DNA of 31,202 nucleotides from Brevibacillus sp. (GCA_029240815.1 JARDZO010000071.1:1-31202); one strand, 5' to 3'; positions 1 to 8,619 are shown, counted from the first letter of the stretch. Program-made: numbers and translations. Notes: a model not told the origin generated them from the sequence alone.

Positions 1-785
1 GCCAACTCATGCAAGTGAATCAATTGAATACAGATCGATTGGCTATTGGTCAGACGCTTACCTTGGCAGGGGTCGGCATTCCTGACAAATCTATTGGAGC
101 TCCTCCAGACCTGGCTTCTACTTCGGGTGCAAAGCATGAGGAAGATTCTAGCCCAGCTGATGTGAAACCGGAATCATCCGATCACAAAGCCCGTATTACT
201 GGTGACGTCGTCAATGTCCGCAGAACGCCTTCTCTGAAAGGAAAGATTCTCGGCAAGCTGCACTACGGAGACACTGTTGAAGTGGTCGATTCTAGAGACG
301 AGTGGACAAAAATCAAATACGAGGACGATAAACATGCATATGTATCCTCTACCTATTTGAGTTCCACTTCACTTCCTGATCTCCCTGAATTCTCTGGAGA
401 TGTGGATACGGCGAGCTTGCGTCGTCTAGAATCCGTTTTTCAGCCATTACTGAACACTCCTTATGTACTCGGTGGAACGACAACAAGCGGATTTGACTGC
501 AGCGGATTTACCTCGTACGTCTTTAATAAGCTAGGCGTTACTCTCCCGCGCACTTCCGAAGAGCAATTTGGCGGAGGCAAGAAAATATCGTTGGATGAGG
601 CACAACCTGGCGATCTCCTCTTTTATGATGCGCTTGGAAAAGGTCACGTATCCCACGTTGCCATTTATTTGGGCGATGGAGTGATCGTCCATGCTAACGG
701 AGACGATGTCCGTTATGGCAAAGTCGAGTACATGCACAAGCTTTATCCGTTTTACGGAGTCAAGCGCTACCTGGACTTTCAGTAA
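1..785 (+). CDS. LysM-SH3b-NlpC/P60 cell-wall endopeptidase, 5' partial
   Basis: Secreted peptidoglycan hydrolase expected to cut stem peptides in the wall. The reading frame is open to the left edge (codons from base 3), so the true start lies outside. The first ~20 residues (QVNQLNTDRLAIGQTLTL) match the end of a LysM glycan-binding repeat. A Ser/Pro/Glu-rich linker follows, then an SH3b domain at about residues 62-117 (counted from the Met at base 9), then NlpC/P60 at about 140-255. The family's catalytic Cys is in GFDCSGF (C164) and the His in SHVAIYLG (H216). At the end, a hairpin plus T-run follows directly. Domain order LysM-SH3-NlpC/P60 is typical of DL-endopeptidases of spore formers. 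The number of upstream LysM repeats and the signal peptide cannot be seen. Confidence 0.93.
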   Translation, partial: QLMQVNQLNTDRLAIGQTLTLAGVGIPDKSIGAPPDLASTSGAKHEEDSSPADVKPESSDHKARITGDVVNVRRTPSLKGKILGKLHYGDTVEVVDSRDEWTKIKYEDDKHAYVSSTYLSSTSLPDLPEFSGDVDTASLRRLESVFQPLLNTPYVLGGTTTSGFDCSGFTSYVFNKLGVTLPRTSEEQFGGGKKISLDEAQPGDLLFYDALGKGHVSHVAIYLGDGVIVHANGDDVRYGKVEYMHKLYPFYGVKRYLDFQ

Positions 786-799
786 CAGTTCATACGTTG

Positions 800-850
800 A
801 AAAGCAGCTTACGTTTCTGTTTTCGCAGATCGTAAGCTGCTTTTCTTTTT
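800..850. terminator. Bidirectional intrinsic terminator
   Basis: A 14-base stem (AAAAGCAGCTTACG paired with its complement at 831-844) is followed by a T-rich run to 850. It separates the convergent NlpC/P60 gene and the small minus-strand gene whose stop codon is at 852-854, and an A-run on the other side lets it work in both directions. Confidence 0.85.
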
Positions 851-851
851 G

Positions 852-1097
852 TTAATGAGTCCCTTGAACTTGAGATGATGCTTGCGCTGAATCTTGATTC
901 GTGCTGATCTCCAAGTTTCCTAGTGCCTTTTTCATTTTGTCCAGTTGAAGCTGATAGTCTCTGACGACTACAGTCAACACGCTCACTGTCTCCTTGAAAT
1001 CCGGTTCGCTGCTCACCTTGTCAATGGCTCTATGTAAATGCAGCATCTTGTTCTCCGTCTCCCGTAGGAGGTCCAGCAACTGCAATCCGTTCACCAC
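852..1097 (-). CDS. Small hypothetical helical protein (81 aa)
   Basis: Not recognised. GTG start with a good ribosome site (GAGGTGA, 5 bases upstream). The protein is hydrophilic and almost entirely helix-forming, with heptad-like leucines over residues 5-65, suggesting a short coiled coil. The C-terminal ~15 residues are Ser/Gln/Thr-rich and probably disordered. No Cys, no signal peptide and no membrane segment. It sits between two terminators, so it is a single-gene transcript. The ribosome site and codon pattern make it a real gene, but nothing in it points to a function. Confidence 0.7.
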   Translation of the reverse strand: MVNGLQLLDLLRETENKMLHLHRAIDKVSSEPDFKETVSVLTVVVRDYQLQLDKMKKALGNLEISTNQDSAQASSQVQGTH

Positions 1098-1149
1098 GTG
1101 ATCACCTCATTTGTTTTTCTTACTTTCTCCTAGCAGGTTCTTTGCTATG

Positions 1150-1188
1150 CGCAAAAAAACGCCCAGATGTCGATCGGGCGTATTTTTT
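1150..1188 (-). terminator. Intrinsic terminator of the M3 peptidase gene
   Basis: Stem ACGCCC (1160-1165) with GGGCGT (1176-1181), an 11-base loop, and on the minus strand a run of seven T (1153-1159) after the stem. It follows the M3 peptidase stop codon at 1201-1203. Confidence 0.8.
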
Positions 1189-1200
1189 ACAGTGGTACTT

Positions 1201-2985
1201 TTATTTCCGGGTGGCAGCCAGCTCCACAAAGGTCTCGATGTCATTGCCGATCAACGACAGGGAATTGCGCCAGAAGTCAACCGAGCGAACATCCACATCC
1301 ATGATTGCAGCGACGTCAGCAATACCCATTTTACCGGTCACCGAAAGTAATTGATCGTATTGTTCTACGAACGCGTCTCCGCGTTCGAGGTAAACAGCGT
1401 ACAGTCCTTTTGCAAACAGCAGACCGAATGCGTATGGGAAGTTGTAATAATTGTAATCAGCACTGTAATAATGCGGTTTGCATACCCACATGTACGGGTG
1501 CAGGATATCTGGATCCAAGCCATCTCCATAGGCGGCTTTTTGTGACTGCAGCATCAGTTCCTTTAGCTCATTGACGGACAGAGAGCCGTTTTCACGGCGC
1601 TCAAACAATGCGGACTCAAAAAGGAAACGGCTGTAAATATCCACGATGACTTGGCCAGACCCAGAGATGTCGTTCTCCAGGATGGCAAAGGCTTCTTCAG
1701 GCGAAGCTTGCTGCAATGCTGCATTGGCGATGATGGTCTCGCACAAAATAGACGCTGTTTCTGCGATCGGCATCGGGTAGTCACTGTTATAGAATGCTTC
1801 ATTCACCAGGCAGTCTCCATGATAACCATGTCCCAGCTCATGGGCCAACGTGCTTACATCATTATAGCTGCCTGTATAATTTGCCATGATTCGGCTTTCC
1901 CCGACGACGTGCAGATTCGCGCAGAATGCTCCGCCCCTCTTGCCCTCGCGAGTCTCGGCGTCGATCCACTGGTTGTCAAAAGCACGCGCCGCGTAATTTG
2001 CCAGCTTTTCACTGAAGCTGCCGAAGTGCTTGACGATAAAGTCACGCGCTTCCTTGTAAGTGAACCGCATATCGGCATTGCCCACGGGAGCAAACATGTC
2101 GTAAAACGGCAGTTTGCCAGTTGCATGTCCGAGCAATTCCGCTTTCTTACTGTAATATTTGTGGAACGTTGGCAGGCTCTCACGGATGGCAGTCAGCATG
2201 GCGTCGAGGGTTTCTTTGTCCATTCGGGAATCTTTCAATGTTTTGTCCAATGCAGATTCGTAGCCGCGCAATTTGGCAACGGTAATCACTTCGCCTTTGA
2301 TTCCGTTCAGGCTTGCAGCGGAAGATTCCTCAATCTTTTTGTATGCAGCCAGTTCTGCTTCATACGCCTGTTTGCGCAGCTCAGCATTCTTCTCATACGC
2401 CATGTTGCGAACAACTGGTAAAGGTAGCTGTTTCTTCTCACCATCCACCGTCAAATCCACCAGCAACGTCGAGCTGATCATCTCCTGCAGCTTGGTCCAA
2501 GCATTGGAGCCCGTATTTTTCATTTTGGCGAGAATGATCTCCTCTTTTTCACCGAGCATATACTTGCTCTTCTCAGACATTTCAGTCAGCATGTAGCGAT
2601 GAACTCCCAACAGCTCTGACTGGCTGATCAACGTACCCAGATTGTTGATCTCACCCAGCCACTTTTGAAATTGCACGTCTGGCTCGACTAGTTCAACCGC
2701 CTGATTTTGAATCCGCTCCACTAATTGCAGGGCCTTTTCATTTTTCGCATCGACGCTGGCAGTGAGCTCCGCATAGCTGTACAAGCGAGTTTGCGTTTGC
2801 AAAATGGAGGTCATTTTTGTGATGTACGTTTCCATCTTTGCAATCGCATCTTCTTGTGTTTGAAGCTGCTTCGCGGCCCAGCTTTTTACTTCTTCCATCT
2901 CCAGGCATAATTTATCCCAATCTTGCAGACATTCTGGCGAATCAAAAGACGTGTACAGAACATCCAAATCCCAGCGCATTTTCAC
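1201..2985 (-). CDS. M3 family oligoendopeptidase (PepF/M3B type)
   Basis: Cytoplasmic zinc metallopeptidase expected to degrade short peptides. The HELGHGYH zinc-binding motif lies at about residues 382-389 and a downstream Glu in the PIAETASILCE helix (around residue 410) would be the third ligand, as in the M3 family. Length (594 aa) is normal. A long helical N-terminal half caps the active-site cleft. I prefer the GTG start at 2985 because the ribosome site (AAGGGGG) lies 9 bases upstream of it. The ATG two codons later would be 15 bases away. A sigma-A-like promoter and a terminator bracket it, so it is monocistronic. It sits next to the P1/M20 peptidase operon but is transcribed separately. 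Confidence 0.95.
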   Translation of the reverse strand: MKMRWDLDVLYTSFDSPECLQDWDKLCLEMEEVKSWAAKQLQTQEDAIAKMETYITKMTSILQTQTRLYSYAELTASVDAKNEKALQLVERIQNQAVELVEPDVQFQKWLGEINNLGTLISQSELLGVHRYMLTEMSEKSKYMLGEKEEIILAKMKNTGSNAWTKLQEMISSTLLVDLTVDGEKKQLPLPVVRNMAYEKNAELRKQAYEAELAAYKKIEESSAASLNGIKGEVITVAKLRGYESALDKTLKDSRMDKETLDAMLTAIRESLPTFHKYYSKKAELLGHATGKLPFYDMFAPVGNADMRFTYKEARDFIVKHFGSFSEKLANYAARAFDNQWIDAETREGKRGGAFCANLHVVGESRIMANYTGSYNDVSTLAHELGHGYHGDCLVNEAFYNSDYPMPIAETASILCETIIANAALQQASPEEAFAILENDISGSGQVIVDIYSRFLFESALFERRENGSLSVNELKELMLQSQKAAYGDGLDPDILHPYMWVCKPHYYSADYNYYNFPYAFGLLFAKGLYAVYLERGDAFVEQYDQLLSVTGKMGIADVAAIMDVDVRSVDFWRNSLSLIGNDIETFVELAATRK

Positions 2986-3035
2986 AGGCGCGTGCCCCCT
3001 TCATCTGTTTCCATTCATGTTTATGTAGATATGGT

Positions 3036-3049
3036 GGAGACAAATCTCC
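3036..3049. promoter_or_regulatory. Palindrome at the M3 peptidase transcription start
   Basis: GGAGACAAATCTCC is a perfect 5-bp inverted repeat with a CAAA centre, placed over the predicted +1 to +12 region just after the -10 box. It could be an operator or a 5' stabilising hairpin. Function inferred from position only. Confidence 0.35.
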
Positions 3050-3053
3050 TGCT

Positions 3054-3083
3054 AGTATAAAAAAAATTGGATAGATTAAGCAA
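3054..3083 (-). promoter_or_regulatory. Sigma-A-like promoter of the M3 peptidase gene
   Basis: On the minus strand TTGCTT (-35, 3078-3083), an 18-base spacer and TATACT (-10, 3054-3059). The predicted transcript starts near 3047, giving a leader of ~60 bases. Confidence 0.55.
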
Positions 3084-3148
3084 GTTATTGGTAAGACAAC
3101 TTGGCTTGCCATGCTATTTGATGAAGCCAGCTGCGTTTTTAGAAAGGA

Positions 3149-3183
3149 CAAAAAATACCCCGCCGTTCATCTGGCAGGGTATC
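3149..3183 (-). terminator. Intrinsic terminator of the ECF-peptidase operon
   Basis: Stem ATACCCTGCC/GGCGGGGTAT (one mismatch) at 3155-3182 followed on the minus strand by six T. It lies 10 bases after the M20 peptidase stop codon and closes the operon that begins at 8619. Confidence 0.85.
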
Positions 3184-3192
3184 TCCCTCATT

Positions 3193-4410
3193 TTACGCAC
3201 GTACTGGCTGTGTCAAAAACGTCAGTGCGGACAAAGCAAACAGTTGGGTAGATTCCACTAATTGATCAATGTCGACATACTCGTCCGCATGGTGCGGAAT
3301 GTGGCGATCTCCAGCGCCAGTGGTAAGGATCGGAATGCCAGCCTTGTGTAAAAACGTGCCGTCGGTGGCTCCAGGAACTCCATTGTATACTGGTTCTTTT
3401 TTGGTGATCTCACGGTACGAATTGGCCACTGCCAGTACGACCTCTTCCTCCATCCCTGTCAGAGTCCATGGACGCTCCTCAATCACTTCTAGAGTCGCCT
3501 TGAACTTGTCGTCTTCACGGCCCAGCGCCTCGAGAATGGCAGACATTTCTCGATGCAGCACATCATGATCCTGTCCAGGAACCGTGCGAATATCCAGAGT
3601 CGTCATGCACTGATCTGGCACAACATTGATCTGGGCATCTCCTTTTACCGGGGCTTGCAGAATCGTTGGCGTGATACTAGGCCAGCCAAGCATCGGGTGC
3701 TGTCCCAGACGAGCCATTTCTTTTCGCTCGAGCTCTTCCAGGGCAACAATCGCTCTCGCCATCCGTGTATTGGGGTTGATCCCGGTCAAAGGCATGGCAC
3801 CATGCGCCATTTTCCCATACGTGCGCAAGATAGCCCGCATCGCTCCTTTTTGCGTGATGCACAGTTGATTTTCCTCAGGCTCGCAAATAATTGCCGCATC
3901 GACATTGTTGGCCCAGCCGCGACGGATAAAATCTTTGATTCCAATCATCATGCCTTCCTCGTCACAAGGGATGCACAAAAGAATCTTGCCCGTGAACTCT
4001 TGCTTAGAGCGCTGGATCGCCTTGACCGCGCAGATAGCTGCCGCGAGATTGCCTTTGGTATCGCAGGAACCTCTTCCGTAGATGCGCCCACCGGAAATCG
4101 CCGCGCCAAACGGGTCATAGCTCCAGGCATCCCGATCACCTTCTGTCACCACATCCGTGTGGGCTTCAAACAAGAGTGTTTTTCCCGGCCTGCCCGAATC
4201 ATAAAACGCGATCACATTTGGCCGCCCCGGCACGACTTCCTCATAAAACACCTGCATCCCCATCTTGCGTAGATAGTCGGCTACAAAGAGGGCTACGCGC
4301 TCTTCATTGGCTCCTGGTTGTTCAGGACGGTACACACTGTCAATGCGCACCAGCTCCTGGGTCAGGCGTACTACCTCCTGCTCATCAACAAAGGAAACTA
4401 CTTGGTTCAT
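3193..4410 (-). CDS. M20 family metallopeptidase (ArgE/DapE-like)
   Basis: Di-zinc hydrolase of the ArgE/DapE/carboxypeptidase G2 superfamily, expected to remove an acyl or aminoacyl group from an amino acid or dipeptide in the cytoplasm. Metal-binding motifs appear in order: FEAHTDVV, GRGSCDTKG, CDEEG (catalytic Glu and ligand), ICEPEE and HIPHHADE near the C-terminus. A dimerisation lid domain sits between. I place the start at the ATG at 4410 because GAGGAG is 10 bases upstream. An ATG seven codons earlier has no ribosome site. Last gene of the ECF operon, 48 bases after the P1 peptidase and before a terminator. Exact substrate cannot be read from sequence. Co-transcription with a P1 aminopeptidase suggests sequential breakdown of one imported compound. 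Confidence 0.93.
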   Translation of the reverse strand: MNQVVSFVDEQEVVRLTQELVRIDSVYRPEQPGANEERVALFVADYLRKMGMQVFYEEVVPGRPNVIAFYDSGRPGKTLLFEAHTDVVTEGDRDAWSYDPFGAAISGGRIYGRGSCDTKGNLAAAICAVKAIQRSKQEFTGKILLCIPCDEEGMMIGIKDFIRRGWANNVDAAIICEPEENQLCITQKGAMRAILRTYGKMAHGAMPLTGINPNTRMARAIVALEELERKEMARLGQHPMLGWPSITPTILQAPVKGDAQINVVPDQCMTTLDIRTVPGQDHDVLHREMSAILEALGREDDKFKATLEVIEERPWTLTGMEEEVVLAVANSYREITKKEPVYNGVPGATDGTFLHKAGIPILTTGAGDRHIPHHADEYVDIDQLVESTQLFALSALTFLTQPVRA

Positions 4411-4458
4411 CTGACAATCACTCCTCTGCATCCATTTGTGTGAAAGCTAGCGTGCACC

Positions 4459-5418
4459 TTATTTGGATAGACTGCTGTAGGAAGGAAGTCCCCCAGCGGA
4501 TTCTGCATGCTCTACCGCGCGTATCACTGCAGCAGCTAGCACATCTGCCGAGAGAGAACCAATCAGGTCAACGGTTGCTTTGATTTCGCCCGTAGCTACG
4601 GCAAAAATGGTATCTCCGTCATTCATTGTGTGAATGGGTCGAATGGTCCTGGCCAGCCCGTCATGAGCCATTTGGGCTACTTTTTTTGCTTCCGATTTGG
4701 TTAACGCCGCATTGCTTGCCACTACCGCTATGGTCGTATTGGTTCCGGGTGGAATCGGTGAAAACGTGTGCGTCTGCATCACCTCAACACTGTCCAGGAG
4801 ATTTCCCTGCTCATCGCGGGGACCCGCCAGGATTTTACCGGACTGAGGATCAAACACATGACCAACTGCATTTACGGCAACGAGAGCTCCGATTACCAAA
4901 CCGTTTGCCAGCGTGATAGATGCAGTTCCCAGACCGCCTTTCATCGCGTTGGAAAAGCCATTCAGCTTTCCTACCGATGCTCCTGTTCCCGCTCCTACAT
5001 TACCTTGCGCGACGGGGTCTTTGCTCGCTTTGGCTGCAGCCTCATATCCCATTTGTCGATCGGGACGAATCTTATGATTACCGATAGCCAAATCGAACAG
5101 CACGGCGCCTGGTACGATTGGCACGACGCCAAATATAACGTCTAGCCCAATTCCATTTTCCTCCAGATATTGCATCACCCCTGTCGCCGCATCCAGACCG
5201 TAGGCACTCCCTCCGGACAAGCAGATGGCATGGACCACACTCACCATATTCATCGGGTCCAAGAGATCCGTCTCGCGGGTGCCCGGGGCAGAACCCCGGA
5301 CATCCACGCCGCACACGGACGGTTGCTCCAGCAAGATGACACTGCATCCTGTCAACGCTTCGTTGTTTTGCGCATTCCCGACTTTTACGCCGGGCACATC
5401 CGTGATTGTTCCTGCCAT
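4459..5418 (-). CDS. P1 (S58, DmpA/ThnT-type) self-cleaving aminopeptidase
   Basis: Member of the DmpA family of N-terminal-nucleophile amidohydrolases, which remove D-, L- or beta-aminoacyl residues or cleave amides such as pantetheine. The N-terminal ITDVPGVKVGN, the SGGSAYGLDAATGV segment and VGAGTGASVGK are family hallmarks. The proenzyme is expected to cut itself before a Ser or Thr. Here the best candidate is Asn227-Thr228 in GTNTTIAVVA, the same Asn-Thr pair as in ThnT, whereas DmpA uses Gly-Ser. Length (319 aa) is slightly short but typical of Bacillota members. Three bases separate it from the ECF S-component gene upstream, and GGAGAT provides the ribosome site, so it is translated from the transporter mRNA. 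Cytoplasmic: no signal peptide. Confidence 0.93.
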   Translation of the reverse strand: MAGTITDVPGVKVGNAQNNEALTGCSVILLEQPSVCGVDVRGSAPGTRETDLLDPMNMVSVVHAICLSGGSAYGLDAATGVMQYLEENGIGLDVIFGVVPIVPGAVLFDLAIGNHKIRPDRQMGYEAAAKASKDPVAQGNVGAGTGASVGKLNGFSNAMKGGLGTASITLANGLVIGALVAVNAVGHVFDPQSGKILAGPRDEQGNLLDSVEVMQTHTFSPIPPGTNTTIAVVASNAALTKSEAKKVAQMAHDGLARTIRPIHTMNDGDTIFAVATGEIKATVDLIGSLSADVLAAAVIRAVEHAESAGGLPSYSSLSK

Positions 5419-5421
5419 CTT

Positions 5422-5979
5422 TTACAAATCTCCAGAAATTTTAGATTTTTGCTTGCCAGAAGAGCCCAGCTTTTTCCACGCAGCTACGACAGCCAATGTC
5501 ACGATGACAGATACAATCGCTTCAGGCAAGCCGCTGGTAATCGCCACTGTCGCAGCTACTCCAGCCGCCATGTAACCGCGGATAACTGCCATCCCGAGAA
5601 CGAGCAACGTATTGGTCATAGAGCCCACGAATCCTGCTACCCCAATCGCAACGTATTGATTGACGTTTTTCAACCCCACGTATGTCAGGTATGCCGTCAC
5701 CCCGATAAAGAGACGAGGCAAGATGGCGACGAGCGGGTCTTTGAACAAGGGAACGGTGGCGTTTAAGAAAGATGAGACTCCAAAAATGAGACCGATGATC
5801 ATGCCAACGCCCCAGCCTTCCATGATTCCGCCAATGACGGCCGGGATGTGCAAGATGGTTGCATTCCCTGCCGCTGTCGGTACCGGGATGTAGCCCAAGC
5901 GCGTGACTCCGAGCAAGATGGCAATCGCTCCTAATACACCTGCAATGACGATCCTGCGCACTGTCAAGCCTTTTTCCAT
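5422..5979 (-). CDS. ECF transporter S component (substrate-binding membrane subunit)
   Basis: Integral membrane protein of 185 aa with about six hydrophobic segments, the size and fold class of ECF S components (PF12822-like). The stretch NATILHIPAVIGGIMEGWG followed by GLIFGVSS is typical of this family. Short basic N-terminus (MEKGLTVRR) where S components contact EcfT. The C-terminal tail is Lys/Ser-rich. Ribosome site AAGGAGG lies just upstream. Genes for EcfA1, EcfA2 and EcfT directly precede it, so this is a complete dedicated ECF importer. The substrate is not evident: no vitamin-biosynthesis gene or vitamin riboswitch is near. The two peptidase genes that follow suggest a peptide, acylated amino acid or pantetheine-like amide (inference). 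Confidence 0.85.
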   Translation of the reverse strand: MEKGLTVRRIVIAGVLGAIAILLGVTRLGYIPVPTAAGNATILHIPAVIGGIMEGWGVGMIIGLIFGVSSFLNATVPLFKDPLVAILPRLFIGVTAYLTYVGLKNVNQYVAIGVAGFVGSMTNTLLVLGMAVIRGYMAAGVAATVAITSGLPEAIVSVIVTLAVVAAWKKLGSSGKQKSKISGDL

Positions 5980-6043
5980 GCGTATTCCTCCTTTATTTCT
6001 GTTTCTCTATGGAAATCCCGTATCGGGAGACTTCCCGGACCTA

Positions 6044-6880
6044 CTACCATGGTATTGCGAGCATGATGACGGAAATGACAATACTCAGCGCGACAGCCAC
6101 ATAATCCTTGCCGGTTGCTTTGTAATGAGCAAATCTCGTACGTGCAGCCCCAGGAATATAACAACGGGCCTCCATCGCCAATATCAAGTCTTCTGCACGG
6201 GCTAGTGCCACGTTAAAAAGCGGGATGATGATCGGAAACATGTCTTTCGTGCGCTGGACGATTCTCCACCATTCTCCTGTGCCAAAGTCAGCGCCTCTGG
6301 ATGCCTGCGCTTTCATCATCTTTTCCATCTCCATCGCAAAGGTAGGAACGAAACGGATGGCAATGGTAATGATCAATGCAAAAGCGTGGACGGGAAACTT
6401 CACTTTTTCCAATGGCCCCAGAAGTCGTTCCATGCCATGTGTCAGCTCCGTTGTGGAAGTACTGAGTGTCAGGACACTGGACAGGAAGATTACTTCGACA
6501 AAGCGCATAGCGGATACCAGCACCAGACGGATACTTTCGCTGGTGATTTTGACAAAGCCATATTCGAAATAAACGGCTCCACCGTTTGCAATCCCACCGT
6601 AAAAGAGGAGTTGCAAAATGGCCAGGATGATAATAAACGGAATGGCAGGCTTAATTCCGGAAATGCCGTAATGAATGGGGATTTTGGAAGCTTGAAACAG
6701 CCACGTGCACATCAGGATGGCAAACACGTTGCCAAGGTACGTGTTGCATATGGCGATCGCGAGAATCAGGATGACAAAAGCAGCCAATTTAAATCGCGGG
6801 TCTAGGCGGTGTACGATGGAGCCTGTCGGTAAATACTGGCCAATGGTTATATTGCGCGTCAATTCGAATTCTGCTGACAT
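6044..6880 (-). CDS. ecfT: ECF transporter transmembrane subunit EcfT
   Basis: Scaffold subunit that links the two ATPases to the S component. At 278 aa it has about five hydrophobic segments between residues 25 and 125 and near the C-terminus (VAVALSIVISVIMLA). The cytoplasmic coupling helices carry the two family motifs: ASRG in KAQASRGADFG and the MEARC version of Ala-Arg-Gly in AMEARCYIPGAART. These helices press on the ATPase Q-helices. Ribosome site AAGGAGGGAG is 4 bases from the ATG, which is 12 bases after ecfA2. A 64-base gap to the S-component gene holds a small TCCCG-ATA-CGGGA hairpin that may tune mRNA stability (inference). Confidence 0.93.
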   Translation of the reverse strand: MSAEFELTRNITIGQYLPTGSIVHRLDPRFKLAAFVILILAIAICNTYLGNVFAILMCTWLFQASKIPIHYGISGIKPAIPFIIILAILQLLFYGGIANGGAVYFEYGFVKITSESIRLVLVSAMRFVEVIFLSSVLTLSTSTTELTHGMERLLGPLEKVKFPVHAFALIITIAIRFVPTFAMEMEKMMKAQASRGADFGTGEWWRIVQRTKDMFPIIIPLFNVALARAEDLILAMEARCYIPGAARTRFAHYKATGKDYVAVALSIVISVIMLAIPW

Positions 6881-6892
6881 CTAGCTCCCTCC

Positions 6893-7753
6893 TTAGCGCT
6901 TGAGCAGTTTCAAGATTTCGTAGGCCGCCTCTTCCGGTAAAAACGCTTCTGGATTAATTCCATAGCCTTCCTCGCGCAGCCTATATAAAATGTCGACAGA
7001 TTCTGGCGTCCCGATGTGATGCTGACGCAGCAGTTCCTCGTTTCCAAAGATCTGACGCGGAGTACCATCGCAAACGGCCTTCCCGTTCGCCATGACATAG
7101 ACCCTGTCAGCCAGCTGTGCCACCTCTTCCATGTTGTGAGAGACAAAAATGACCGTCAAATTTTCTTCTCGATTGAGATGTCGAATTCGTTCCAAAAGTT
7201 CTTTGCGTGAAAGGGGGTCCAGCCCAGCCGTCGGTTCGTCTAGCACGAGTACTTTTGGCTGAAGGGCAAGAACGCCTGCGAGTGCGACCTTCCTTTTTTG
7301 CCCCCCGCTCAGTGCGAATGTGGGACGATCCCTCATATCTTTGAAAGACAGTCCTACTAGCTCCATCGCCCAGTGCACGCGGCGGCGCACTTCTTCTAAG
7401 GGCAGCCCCATTTTAAAAGGGCCGTACGCAACATCGTCACCTACCAGCTTTTCAAACAGCTGGTCTTCGGGGTTTTGAAAGACCAACCCAACCTGACGAC
7501 GGAGGCTTTTGATATCGACTTTGGGCAGAGAGACGTCCAGACCGCTAATGACCACTTTGCCAGACTGCGGACGAATCAAACCGTTGAAATGCTGAATCAA
7601 TGTGGATTTCCCTGAGCCGGTATGACCGATGATAGCCATGCATTCACCCTGCTCTACCTGCAGGGAGACGCCATCCAGTGCGCGATGCTCGAGCGGTGTG
7701 CCTTGCATGTAAATATGAGACAAGTTTTGGATGTCTACCATCAGTTGTGTCAT
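6893..7753 (-). CDS. ecfA2: ECF transporter ATPase EcfA2
   Basis: Second ATPase subunit of the ECF importer. Walker A GHTGSGKST at residues 43-51, Q-loop FQNPEDQLF, ABC signature LSGGQKRK, Walker B VLVLDEPTAGLD, switch His in FVSHNMEE. The C-terminal ~45 residues are the ECF-specific extension. Start codon overlaps the ecfA1 stop by four bases (ATGA), a sign of translational coupling and of heterodimer assembly in equal amounts. All catalytic residues are intact. Confidence 0.95.
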   Translation of the reverse strand: MTQLMVDIQNLSHIYMQGTPLEHRALDGVSLQVEQGECMAIIGHTGSGKSTLIQHFNGLIRPQSGKVVISGLDVSLPKVDIKSLRRQVGLVFQNPEDQLFEKLVGDDVAYGPFKMGLPLEEVRRRVHWAMELVGLSFKDMRDRPTFALSGGQKRKVALAGVLALQPKVLVLDEPTAGLDPLSRKELLERIRHLNREENLTVIFVSHNMEEVAQLADRVYVMANGKAVCDGTPRQIFGNEELLRQHHIGTPESVDILYRLREEGYGINPEAFLPEEAAYEILKLLKR

Positions 7754-8619
7754 GAACCGCTCGCCTCCGCTTCTCGGACATTCACACGATTGACCTCAGC
7801 CACGACCTCTTCGTTATGGATCAAATCCGGAGAGAACGTCGGGAATTCAGAATGCACCAACTGAGCAATACGGCTCGCATCCGGTACATCGAGGTGAAGC
7901 TCGCGCAGCTTTTCCTGATGAGAAAACACTTCACGCGGTGTACCTTGCAACACGATTTTGCCACCTTCCATGACGACCACCCGATCCGCTTCCGCTACCT
8001 CTGACATGTGGTGCGTGACGGTTACGATCGTCATTCCCTCGCTATGCAGCTTGCGAACTACGGCTAAAATGTCTTGCCTTCCATAACTGTCCAGCATGCT
8101 CGTCGCTTCATCCAAAACGAGGCATTGAGGCTTCATGGCCAGGATGCCTGCGATCGCGATGCGTTGTTTTTGCCCCCCGGAAAGGTGATGGGGCGGGCGA
8201 TGACGAAAAGCACTCATTCCCACAGCCTCCAGAGCAAAATCAATGCGCTCCTTCATTTCCTCCGCTGAAACACCGATATTCTCCAAACCGAATGCAACGT
8301 CATCCTCCACAATGGTCGCCACAATCTGGTTGTCAGGATGCTGGAAGACCATACCCACTCTGCTTCTCACTTCATGGATACGCTCTTTATCTCGCGTGTT
8401 AACTCCGTTCACCAAGACATTTCCTTCGCGTGGAGTGAGAATACCATTGAGATGCTTGGAAAGTGTCGACTTGCCCGAACCGTTGTGGCCGATGATTGCC
8501 AGATACTCTCCGGGAAAGACTTCGAGGGAGACGTTCTGGAGCACGGTAATTTGCTGATCCTGGTTTACCTGATAGGCAAACGAGACGTCTTCGACACGAA
8601 TAATAGGTTGGTTCGACAT
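7750..8619 (-). CDS. ecfA1: ECF transporter ATPase EcfA1
   Basis: First gene of the operon and first ATPase of the ECF heterodimer. Walker A GHNGSGKST at residues 44-52, Q-loop FQHPDNQIV, signature LSGGQKQR, Walker B CLVLDEATSMLD, switch His in TVTHHMSE. The Glu-Ala-Thr after Walker B Asp is typical of EcfA1, where EcfA2 has Glu-Pro-Thr. GAGGGGAG lies 4 bases before the ATG. The gene starts about 50 bases downstream of a sigma-54 promoter rather than in the ribosomal-protein locus where the housekeeping ecfAAT set usually lies, so this is probably a second, substrate-dedicated system. Confidence 0.95.
   Translation of the reverse strand: MSNQPIIRVEDVSFAYQVNQDQQITVLQNVSLEVFPGEYLAIIGHNGSGKSTLSKHLNGILTPREGNVLVNGVNTRDKERIHEVRSRVGMVFQHPDNQIVATIVEDDVAFGLENIGVSAEEMKERIDFALEAVGMSAFRHRPPHHLSGGQKQRIAIAGILAMKPQCLVLDEATSMLDSYGRQDILAVVRKLHSEGMTIVTVTHHMSEVAEADRVVVMEGGKIVLQGTPREVFSHQEKLRELHLDVPDASRIAQLVHSEFPTFSPDLIHNEEVVAEVNRVNVREAEASGS

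Noticed and set aside
1651..2421. 256-codon plus-strand frame opposite the M3 peptidase
   Set aside because: Antisense shadow of a clear metallopeptidase gene, with no start signals.
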